A program made the translations under genes and the position numbers. The notes below the pieces were generated by a model. That model was not told the DNA's origin. It saw only the letters and a list, made by a program, of their open reading frames with translations, and did not search any database. This document shows, piece by piece, positions 19,401 through 31,351 of a stretch of DNA of 31,355 nt. Origin of the DNA: Reclinomonas americana ATCC 50394 (lineage: Eukaryota > Jakobida > Jakobea > Jakobida). The stretch's first letter is position 1, and each line of letters begins with the position of its first letter. The stretch spans positions 208,732-240,086 of the forward strand of contig PS015066.1 in assembly GCA_048213135.1 (NCBI GenBank). Reading direction: 5' to 3'.

Positions 19401-22400
19401 CGCCGTGCTGGTCAGTGGCACGAACGGCATTCGGCAGATCACTGTCGCCTCCGGAGCAATCACGCAAGTTAGCGGCGTGCGCGGTGCCACACAGTTCGCC
19501 AACGGCATTGCGACTGTTGCTCAGTACGGCACTCTGTGGGGTGTGACTGTGGACTCGGTGACGGGCCTGTTGGTGGCCACCGAGGACACGAACACTGCCG
19601 GTGCTGTGGTGCGCATCATCTCCAATCCTCAAGGCGTGAGCGCCACGCTGGCTGGATCCAGCACCGCTGCCGGATCTCTCACCGACGGCTCCACGGGCCC
19701 CGCCGCACGCTTTGTTACGCCACGCGGCGTTGCTGTTGACGGCTCACGCGGCACAGTGTATGTTGCCGACGCAAATGGCGTGCGACTGCTGACAGCGGGT
19801 ACCGGTGAAACCACCACGTTGTACAGTGCGCAGACCGACGGTCCACTGGCGTCGACAACCGGCACCGACGCGTGGTCTGGTGCCGAGGATGTGGCAGTGA
19901 TGGCCGACGGCACTCTGCTCGTGTCAGGCACACAGTCGGTGCGACGAGTGTGGATGCAGGGCAGCGGAGCGCGCGCCTTGACGGTCAGCTCGCCGTCAGT
20001 CGGCGACACGGCGACAGCACTGAGTGCATCGGTGACTGATCTTGTTCCGGGTGCCACGTACTCGTTCTTGGTGACGGCCGCCCGCTCCGGTGCGCCTGTC
20101 ACGGTCACCGCAGTGCAAGACGTCACTCTGCCACTGGTGCCGACGGCCACCACCACTGGCACCTCGGCGGCGTCGTTCACAGGCATGACGTTGCAGGGTT
20201 CGGGTGTGGCCAACACTTGCTCCGGTGCGGTGTCGGCCTCGTTCCAGTACGCCGTTGGCTCGCGTGCCGCGCTCGACTACACCACAGCTCTGGTGGCCGG
20301 ACAGACGGGCACCGCCGGCCTCAGCAACGGTAACGGCACCAGCGGTCTCACCGCCACATTCACCAATCCGTGGGGTCTCGCCGCGGTAGCCACCAGCGGC
20401 CAGCGTGCCGTTTATGTGGCCGACAGTGGCACGCACACCATTCGCAAACTGGCGATTGACACGGCGCAGATCCCAGTGACGACTCTGGCGGGCCAGCTGG
20501 GAACGGCAAGTCGTGCTGATGGCGCGGCGGCTGTGGCGCGCTTCGACACACCGAAGGGAGTGGCGTACGACGCATCGTCCAACTCGCTGTGGGTGGCCGA
20601 CACGGGCAACGCGCGAGTGTGCCTTGTCGATCTGAGCTCAGGTGCAGTGCGCACGGTGGCTGGACGGCCGAGTGCTGTCGGTGTGGCCGACGGCACCGGT
20701 GCGTATGCCACCTTCCGACAGCCGACGGCGATTGTCGCCGATGGTTTCGGATTGGCGTTCCTTGTTGACGCAGCCGCGCACACGGTACGCAGCGTCACCG
20801 CTCTCGGCGCCGTGCGCACTGTCAGCGGTCAGGCCGACAGCCCCGGTTTTGCTGTGGGTGCAACGCCGCAGTTCAATACTCCACAGGGTGTGGCGCTCGA
20901 TGCCGCCTCCAGGCGTCTGTATGTGGCCGACTCGGTCAACCAGGTCATTCGATGGGTGGATCTGGCCAGCGGCCAGTCGGATGTGCTGGCTGGCCAGCAT
21001 GGTGTGGCAGGCGGTGCAGATGGTGCGGCGACAGCGGCCACGTTCAACAATCCCTCGCAAATGACGTTCGATGGGTACGCCGGCCTCTTGTACGTTGCCT
21101 GTGGCACCACCGTGCGTCGTGTCACGCGTACCGGCAGCGTGTCAACCGTGGCCGGTGTGCACGGATCGACGGGCTCCACAGATGGTTCCTCGGTGACCAC
21201 GGCGCGCTTCACCAATCTCCAGGGTCTGGTTCTCATTCCCAGTAGCACCACTCAACCGCTATTGTTTGTTGCCGACATTGGCACGAGCACCATTCGCTCA
21301 CTGACGCCTCCGACGGCGCCGGCGAGCTATTCCACCGCATCGGCCACTCCCGCCACCGTCACTGGCACCACGCCGTTCACGGCAGCTCTTACTGGACTAA
21401 GTGCTGGTGCCACGGTGTGGTTCCGAGCCGTCGTGCAGTGTCCAACGCAACGCGAGTTGTACGGCGCCCTCATCAGCGCTTCGACATTGTCGACACCAAC
21501 ACTGGCCGTCACCGGCACAAGCAATGTGCTGGCCGGCTCGACCACCCTCCTGGGCACCGTCAATCCCAATAACGGCTCGTGCACACTGTTCTTCGACTAC
21601 TCCAGTGTTAGCGCCGGCGACGTGTCCGGTGGCAACGGCACGGCAGTGGCCGCCTCGCCGCCCACCGCCAGCGGCATGGTAGTCACCAATCTGACGGCGG
21701 CTCTGGTCAACCTGCAACCGTCGACAACCTACTATTACCGACTGCGTGATGCGGCCACTGGTACGGCCACTGCGCCAGTGCAGTCATTCACCACCCTGGC
21801 ACGTCCGACCGTGGTCAACACGGCCGCCACCGCCGTCACCAGCTCGTCGTTCACGTTGAACGGCAATGTGACTGGCAACGGTTCCGACTCGGTCAGTCTG
21901 TCGTTCGAGTACTACGCGACAGCCATGGGTGCGGGTACCGCGGTCACCGTACCGGCCTCGCCCAGTCCACTCACCACTGCCATGCCGATGGACGTGAGTG
22001 CGAATGTGAGCGGTCTCGCCGTCAACACGTCGTACACGGTGCGCTTGGTGGCCACGGTGGCCAACATCACGCCGACTGCCGCCGCCTTTGAGGTGCGCCA
22101 CACGACGCAGTTGCCGTCGGTGGTACTGCAGGCGGCATCGACCATACGCGCCACATCGGTGGTGCTTAGTGCGGATGTCGACGCACTGGATGGGCCTGAC
22201 GTGACGCTGGCGTTCGAGTATGCGGCATCGGATGCGCTGCTGCAGTCGGGTATGGGGACATCGGTGCCGGTGGCCGGCTCGGTGCTGAGCGGCACTGGTG
22301 TTGCCACTAAGAGTGTGACAGTGTCGGGTCTGAGTGCCGCCTCGCCGTACGCCTTCCGCGCCGTGGCCACGGCCACTGGCGGCTCTCGCACCACCACTTC

Positions 22401-25400
22401 ACTGACGTTCACGACACTGCCGCTGCCGGTGGCCACTCTGGACACGCCGACGAACGCACGAGCCACAGTGGTGGCGCTGCAGGGCAAAGTCAATCCGAAT
22501 GGCGATTCGAATGTGACGGTGTCGTTCCAGTGTGCCACCACCGTTGCACTGCTGAATGCCAACATGGGAATCACATTTGCGGCCTCGCCGTCGCCCATCA
22601 CGACCGGTGCCACCAGTGACGTGACGGTGAACGGTACAGCCAGTGGCCTCTCTGCCACCACCAGCTACGTGTGTCGCATGTTGGTGACGTTTTCGGGCGA
22701 CGCGCAGCCTGTCTTCAGCACACCGTCGCCGTCGTTCACCACGCAAGCAACGGTCATCGTGGACACCACCACCAATGCCAGCAGCGTGTCGGCAACAACT
22801 GCTGTGTTGTCGGGCACAGTCACCATCAACGAGTTCGATGGGCGCGTTGTATCGACGTGGATCCAAGTGAGTGCGACGGCTGCCGACCTGACGATGCCAA
22901 TGCCGACAGTGGGAGTGGTGGCGGGTGTGCCGACCACATCGTCCAGCACCAACGGCAACACGTATGCGGTGACCGTCACTGGCCTCATACCCAACACAAC
23001 GTACTCGTATCGTGCCTTTGTGCAAGAGATCTCGGGAGGCACGGCTCTGTACTCGGGTCTCGTGTGGACCTTCACCACTAGCTTTGCGCCGGCGGCACAA
23101 CTGGATCCCGCTGCTTCTGTGGTACTCACGGCGACGACTGCACTGGTGTCTGGCAGTGTGGACACGACGGGTGGTCTGGGCGTCACTGTGCGATACGAAC
23201 TAGCACCGTCGAGCACCGTGCTCATGGCTGGCATGGGCGTCGGCTTTGTCAGTGCGCCCGCGTCGCCGTCGTCGGTGGCCACGGGAGTGGCGATGCAGGC
23301 GGTGACATACACATTCAGTGGTCTGCTGCCTGCCACCACATACTACTATCGGCTGGCGGTCAGCACAACCGGCACGAGTGATCCGGTGCAGTACTCGGCT
23401 CCTGTGGGCTCGTTCACGACGCTGCCGGCACCAGTGGTCACCACTACGACTCCGCTGTCTCTCATTCAAGCCACGTTTGTCGACGGAGGCGGCTCGGTCG
23501 ACCCCAAGGGCAACAGCATCACCAGCATCTATTGTGTGGTGGGAGCGTCGATGGGCGACGTGACCACTGGCACCAACACGGTGCAAGTGGCCGCAGTGCC
23601 GTCGTCGCTGGCGAACACGGCCAGTGCAACGAATGTGACTTGCCATCTCGGTACGCTGACGCCGGCGACAGCGTACGCCTATCGCGTGGAGGCTGTGACT
23701 AGTGGACTCTCGCCGCAGTTCGGATCCACTGTGCTGTTCACGACTTTGGCGCCGCCGACGATTGTCTCGGTGACCGCACCGCTGGTGCGTGCCGGCACCG
23801 CCACACTGTCGGCCGACGTGCAGCCGCACGGTCTCACGGCGGTGTCGGCTGTGTTTGAGTACGACCTGACGTCGGCGGCGGTGTCGAGCGGCGCAGGCAC
23901 CGTGGTGGTGGTGACGGCATCGCCGGCGACCGCCGGCGGCTCAATGCTGACCACATTTACGGCGGCACTGTCCGGTCTGCAGCCGGCGACGCAGTACTTT
24001 TATCGCGTGACGGTGAGCACGGTCGGCGAGCCACTCGTACCTCTGCAGCACTCGACGCCAGTGCAGTCGTTCACCACGCTCACACCACCAAGTGTGGACA
24101 CGGTCGGTGCGCCGCCATCGGCATCGGCGCTGCAGGCGACGCTGGCCACCCTGCTGGCGTCGATCCAACCAAATGGCAACGTGGTGGGAGTGTCGTTTGA
24201 GTACCGCACAACCGCCATGGGCGCCATGTTGCAGACGGCAGCCGCCTCGCCCTCGTCCATCAGTGGCGTTCTCTCCGGTACTGTGTCTGTGAGCGCCCCC
24301 CTGAGCGCACTGACACCGTCGACGGCCTACGAGTTCCGCATTGTGCTGACGGTCGGTGACTTGCCGACGTCTCGCACCGCATTCTTCCCCTTCAGCACCC
24401 TGCCGGTGCCGTCGGTACTGCAAGGCGCTGTGAGCGCTCTGCTGGCCACCACGGTGACGCTGAATGCCACCGTACAACCGAATGACGACGTGCAAGTGGC
24501 TGTGTTTTTCCGTTTCAACATCGCTGCTGCCAATGTGCCGACGAGCATGCGCATTGCAGCAACTCCAGCCGTCGTCTCTGGCACCATGTCTACGCCGGTG
24601 CATGTGGCGCTCACTGCTCTGCAGCCGATCACCGCGTACTATTGGACGGTGGAAATCGTGCCGACGAATGCTCCAGGCACGTTGGTGATGCCTGTGGCCT
24701 CCTTCACCACGTTGCCGCCGGTGACTGTAGTGACACTGGCGGCCACCGACGTGTATGCCACCGTGGCCACGCTGCAGGGCACCGCCAATGCCGGTGGCGG
24801 CGGCACTGCCACAGTGACGTTCATGTTTGACCAAGTGGCCGCCAATGTCGGCGCAGGCGGCAGTGGGCAAGTGGCTCCTGCTTCGTCGCCGACCGTGGCC
24901 GGATCGGCAATTATAGGCGTGCATGCTGACATCACCGGACTGCTGCCGTCGACGACCTACTACTATTGCGTGGTGGGCGCCGTGCTGAATGTGCCGACGC
25001 AATACGGTACGGTGCTGCAGTTCACCACGCCGGCACTGCCGAGTGTTGTTACTGGGGGCACCAGTGGCTTGACGGCGACACGCGTGCAGCTGCAGGCCAC
25101 GGCGAATGCCAACAACGGGCCCACGGCGTCGATTTCGTTTCAGTATGCCACATCCGCGGCTGCCCTAGGCACCGTGGCCGCCGTGACGGCAATCGGAGTG
25201 CCGCCGACGGTCACCGGCAACACTGCGACGCCCATCATCGCAAACTTGTCCGGCCTTGCGCCGGCCACCACATACGTGTTCATGATTACGGCTGCGACGC
25301 CCAGCACAGCCCTCCAAACGGGTCTTGTCGGCACTTTCACAATGGCGTCACTGCCTGTGATTCAGCTGTCGTCCACGCCACTGGGTGTGGGTGCGCACAC

Positions 25401-28400
25401 GGCGTGGTTGCAGGGCAGTGTGGTGCACGGCGGTGGTACTGCTTCGTCGACACTGTCGGTGGAGTACTCCACCACTTTGGCTGGCCTGTCGGCGGCGCCG
25501 CAATCGGCGGCCGCCGTGATTATGCCGTCCACGGCGTCTGGCAGTGCCTCAGTGCCTGTGACCGTGCTGTTGACTCCGCTGCCGCCAGCCACACAGTATT
25601 TTGTGCAATTGGTGGCCACCACTGCAGATGTGCCAGCGCAACGCAGTACTCCGGTCGTGTCATTCACCACCATGCCACTGCCGAGCGTCATATCTCTCAG
25701 CTCCGCCACGTCCGTGCAGGCCACCTCGGTCACGCTGCCAGTGTCGGTGAATGCCAATGGTGGCGTTCCGGTGCTGGTGGCTCTCGAGCTGGCACCAAGC
25801 GGCTCTGCGGCTCAATCATTTGCAAATACGGTGTCGCTGGTGGCCGGTGCCACTTTGAGCTCGGGCTACGCCGACGGTGATGGACTCAGCGCGGCAAATT
25901 TTGGTGCGCTTGTCGGCATGGCTGTCGATAATGCGACGCCGAGCAGCAGCAGCACTGTGTACATGACCGACGCCACCTACGGGGTTGTGCGAAGCCTCGA
26001 CATGTTCGGCGTCGTGGCCACGGTCGCCGGTACAGCTGGCGTGTTCGGTGCGGACGATGGCACGCGGAGCACGGCTCACTTCTCCTCGCTGACGGACCTG
26101 ACGTTCGACAAGGCACTCGGCTACGTGTTCGTCCTCGACCTGCACGCCATTCGTCGCGTGCAACTGGATGGCACCGTGTCCACTGTGGCGGGCGCGATTG
26201 CAGTGCCGGGGTCAACAACGGTGTGGGTGGTGCAGCTCGCTTCAGCAGCCCGCGCGGCCTGTCGTCCGACGGTCTCGGCTCGCTGTGGGTGGCCGACTCG
26301 GGCAGCCACGTGTTGCGCCAGGTGTCGCTCTCTACCTTTTCGGTGAGCACTGTCGCCGGAGCAGCTGGTGTGACAGGCACTGCGGATGGCGTGGGCAGTA
26401 ACGCGCGTCTAAATAATCCCACCAGTGTGGCGGCCGACTCACAGGGTGTGTACGTGTGGGTGGCCGATACTGGCAACCAAGAGATTCGTCGGTACGAGGT
26501 GGCCAGTGGTCTCCTCGGCACTGTCGCTGGTCGAGCGGGAGTGATTGGTGCGGCCGCCGATGGCGCCGGTACGTCTGTGGTGTTCCAGAATCCACAGTCC
26601 GTCTCCGTCACCAGCGACGGTGGCCTCGTGTACATTGCCGACACACTGAACTCGGTGGTGCGCTGTTTCGATGTGGCCACCGGCTACGTGTGGACCGTCG
26701 CCGGGCAGAGTGCGGTGACCGGGAGCGCCAGTGGAGCTGGCCGCACAGCGGCTCTGTTCAATCGACCCACGCGCGTGGCCGTGACGGCCGCCGCCGACAC
26801 ACTCTACGTGGCCGATGCGCAAAACTTTACCGTGCGCCGCATTGTCGTGCCTGTGCGTCGCGTGCGCACGACGCCGACCGTCACCGGCTCCACGGCGGTG
26901 ACAGTGAACTTCACTGCGAGTGGACTATTCGCGCTCACGTCGTACACAATCCGCGCTGCGGCCTTGACGGGAGACGTGGTAGTGTATGGCTCGAATTCAG
27001 TGAGCACCACGACGGCTGACTGCCCGTCCAATCAGTTTGGCATCACGTGTTCCGGTGGGTGTCAGTATCTCGTGAAGTGTGTGCTTGGCAGAATGGTGCA
27101 TGTGCGTGGCTAACGACTCGTTTTTGTTGTTGTGTTGCGTAGGTGTGTGCGCGTGCCCTGCTGGAGCAATGTGCGTTTCGATTTTTGCCCCGCCACTTTG
27201 ATTCCTCTAGATTTTTGACACTCACTCCCCCCTCCTTCACGGTGCGCTCCAACAGGTGTGACAGCGGTCGCAACGGTCGCGGATGCGTGTGCACTGCCTC
27301 TGCGTACGGCCCCAGCTGCATGAACGTGTGCCTGCCGTGCCTGAATGGTGGTCGATGCGACAATGGTGTCAACGGCAGCGGCGGATGCCTGTGTGTTGCT
27401 CGGTACGATCCAGGCACGCGATGTGCCACCTGCTTCAGCAACTTTGACCCGAGTGTCGGTTGCGCCGAGTGTTTGAGTGGACGATTCGGGCCATCTTGTG
27501 CTGGTGTTTGCGGCTGCCAGAATGGTGGTGTTTGCAGGCAGGGCGTCGCCGGCGACGGAGTATGCACATGTCCTGCAGCGTTTTCCGCCACTGCCAATTG
27601 CTCTGCAGGTGTGTGTGTGCGCAACAGAGAGACCGAGAGAGACAGAAGGATAATGGTGAGCGCGCTCACACCGCGCACCGCGCAAATGCAGGCGTTGCGA
27701 CGGTCGCCCCGTCGTCACTGCTCCTATCCGACCCCAGTGCACAGTTCGTGTTGACGGGTCCCGACCTGACGCCGGCGATCATTCGTTCTGTTCGACTCGA
27801 ACCTGGCACCTCGTGCACGCCGACGGTGGCCAACGCTGCGGCGGGCACTCTCGTGGTGCCGAATGCCGCTCTGACCGTCGTCGCCGCCAACGCCTCAATT
27901 GGCATTCAACTCGCCAGTCTCGCTCCCCAGCCAGTGCCCGGTCGCTACAGCGTGTGTGTGGACTTTACTTCGTCACCATCGTCTGGCTCGTTTTTCCATG
28001 CCGCCGCTCTCGATGTTGGTGAGTCCGAATTCATTCTGCTCCATGCAACCCTCTCTGGATGCTCACAGAAGAATTATTGCGACGCAGCCGGAGTCGCCGT
28101 GATACAGCCGGCCGTGGTGGCTCCATCTGTTGCCAGTGTGCAAATCACACTGCAGGGCACTCTTCTCAGCAGCACCGCCTTGCTGGCTTCCGTGCGCTTC
28201 CAGTCGGCTGGCTTGACGTGCGCTGTCGGTGGCGGGGGCACGCTGGCCGCCGCGCTGGCAAATCCCGATGCGTCGCTGGCCGTGGCCACCGTTCCCGCTG
28301 GCGGGCTATCGACTGGCGTGTACACTCTGTGCGTCGAGTTTGCTGGCATGCCGGGTGTCCTGGTGCAGCAGCCAGCGAATGCCTCGGCAGCCGCCGGGCT

Positions 28401-31268
28401 AGTATACGCCCCGCAAGTCAATGCCTTCACAACGACTCTGCTTGCGGGTGTGGCGTCGGAAACTCTCACGCTGACAGGTACGGAAAGCGCGCACATTTGT
28501 GGAAGAGTCTTGCTTGCCGGTCTCACACTTTTTCGCTTCTTGTGTTTGCCATAATAGGCGGCGGTCTGTCGGCCACCAGTCTCCGCTCGCTGCTGCTGGT
28601 GCCTGACTCAATCGCCTGTTCGCCAACTGCGGCGTCCATAAGCATCTCGTCCTTGGCCGGCGCCGTGTCCAGTGGCGGCGCCACCCTGCCCATCCTGGCG
28701 GTGCCGGTCGGCGTCGGTCTACCACCCGCCCAGTACACCGTGTGCGCCGACATGGCGTGGAACACTTCGCCCAACTACGTCCGCCTTGGCAGCACGCCGA
28801 CCGCCGCGCTCTTTGTCGGTGAGTCATCATCGGCTGTGTGTTTGCCAATCCTTGCGTGTTGCATCCTCTCACTTTTTCTCCTTCCCGCAGCGAGCGTGAG
28901 TGGATCGGCACCACCAAGTGTGCTTGCACAGGACGCCACCGCTGTCGTCAGTGTTGTGGGCGTGGCGCTGGATGTGTCGTTCAGTGTGCGCTCGGTGTGC
29001 TTGCTGGCGGGACCGTCGTGCTCCGTCGGCATGCCTTTTCCTCCGGGCACAGTGTGTGCCTCCGCACCCGCCCTACTCAACGGTGGTGGCTCGGCAGTGA
29101 CGTTGGTGGTCGGCGGCTCCGGTCTCTCTGGCGGCCAATGGTCCGTTTGTGTCGACCTGACGGCGCGTCTCCCGCCAACCTACAACAAAGTCGGCGACGT
29201 GTATGTGGCCGTCATCAACTCGTTCTCGCCGCAGCGCGTGCTCGACCGCGACATCACCGCTACACTGCGCGTGACGGGCAGCGGTCTTCTGGCCGGCGTC
29301 AGTGTGCGGGCCGCCCGACTGGAGCCGAGTCCCACGTGCTCGCCGACTGCGGCTGGCGCCAGTGGCGGTACGGTGACCGGCATCCTGGCCGACTCGACCA
29401 GTGACCCGGCGGCGACGGTGCTGCTCGTGACATTCCCGACGGCAACGCAGGCCGGCCTATACTACTCGCTGTGTGTGGACGTGTCAGCCAACCCGCCAGT
29501 CGGCGCCTTTGCGGCCGCCAGCGCCATGCAGGTTCTCTCTGGTGAGTCACCTCCCCAGCTTAGAAAATTGTGTGCGCACGTATGCTTGGAAAAATGACGC
29601 GCTTCTTTTCGTGTATATGCAGCCTCGGCCACTGGTGTGCAGCCACTGGCGGTGGCGTCCAATGCCTCCAATCCGCGGTTCACCATCACGGGCACTGGTC
29701 TGCACTCATCGCTGCTTGCACGGTGCATTCGTCTGGAGCAAGGCTCCACCACGTGCTCCGCTCGAGTACTGTCACCCGCGCCGACCGGCAGTGTGGACGT
29801 GCCATCCACGGCGTGGGCGCATGCGGCCGATGAGAGGACACTCACTGTGACGCTCACCAGCGCGCTCCCTCCTGGCGACTACAGCGTGTGTCTCGACACC
29901 GTGGCCGGTGGAGCGCCGGTCTCCTTCTGGAAAGTCATGGAGGACCAGCAATTACTTGTTGGTGCGCATCTGCGTGTGTTCTTCATCACCGCAAGTGTCG
30001 CAGTCATGTCCGCACCTGACCCTCTCACCCCGCAGCCTCGGTGGACTCGTTCATTCCGCCGTCGCTGCCCGCCGGCACGCCATCGGCAGTGTTGACCCTG
30101 ATTGGACGAGGTACGCGCACACTCACGGACGCTTGTGCACATTGTGTTGTTGGTCTCACTCGATTCTCTTGCAGGCCTGCGTGTTGGCGTTTCTGTGCGC
30201 GCGGTGCGACTGGAACCCGGTCCGTCGTGCTCGCAGGTGGCCGATGTGGGTGACGCCACTGACGGTGCGCTGGAGGCGCTGGCGCCCGACAACCTGTGGA
30301 CCGTCAGCACTCGGCAGATTGCGGCCACTGGCTTTTTGCTGTCGCGATACTTGTCGCCGTATCGAGTGTGTGTAGACCTCTCGGCCGGTGGCAGTCCTGG
30401 TGCATTTGTCGAAGTCGGTGCCATGGGACTCGTCGTGGGTGAGTGGTTGTGCTGGTGGTGGTGGTGGTGCTTGGCGCAAGCAATGCAGTGACCGAGCCGG
30501 TGGAAATGTGCAGATACCACCATCAACCAGAATGTGCTGATCGAGAACACCACATCGGATGTGCACAATGTGACTGTGGCCATTCGAGCGTCGGCACCGT
30601 TTTCCAGTCGCAACTCGGCTCTGCATACAAGCATTGCTGAACGGCGGGGTGTGACACTGCGACAGAACGCCGGCAGCAACCCCGCCGTGCGCCTGCATGT
30701 CGATGGAACCCCGTGGCTCAACACTCTGCCTGCCGTGTGCCCGTGGCCCCTGCTCGCCAACACTGTCGTGTCGTGCTCTCTCGTGGGCCTCACGTTCAAC
30801 ACGCAGTATTTGATTGAGGCGACGCTGATCACCACGCTCGATTTCAGCGACAGCTCACCGCCTAAAATTGGTGCGTGTGCGCGTGAGGCAGAAGGAGGAG
30901 ATCTGTGCTCTGTTGCTCACATTTGTGCTTTTTTCCATGATGCCAGCGCGCACACTTCTTCCAGAGACAGTGCTCATGTTCTCCGCAGCGCGTCCGACCT
31001 ACACCACTGCGTTGGTGTCGTTGCAGGCCTCGGGACCGCCGCTCGCCACCTACGGCCACAATCCACGATTCCAAGTCACCTTCCTGGACTTTGATGTTGT
31101 TTTTGATCCGTCATGTTCGTGGACGAGCGCCTCGGTGGTGTACTGTACGCTGGCCGATTTGGAGGCCTCCACCGAGTACAGCAGCTTGCAAGTTCGCATC
31201 AAGACCGACGAAAACTACGGCAGATTCTCGCTCGCGCGCGACACCATCATTACCGGTGAGCAAACCAC

Positions 31269-31351
<83 letters not shown>

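Larger units (their letters stand above)
15862..27054 (+). other. Single 11.2-kb exon of gene 2
   Basis: One exon, from the acceptor at 15861 to the GTGGGT donor at 27055, carries the end of propeller 3, propellers 4-8, all linking FN3-like folds, the 13-unit array and the first Cys of the EGF region. The frame is open for about 10.35 kb to near 26214, where it shifts by one base and continues open to 27054. By contrast the preceding 7 kb holds eight introns and the following 4 kb twelve. Confidence 0.85.

Noticed and set aside
23941-25002. 353-codon open frame on the - strand opposite the FN3-like array
   Set aside because: Composition is His/Arg/Gly-rich with no domain pattern. It mirrors the G+C-rich repeats of the coding strand, where the frame has clear FN3-like periodicity.
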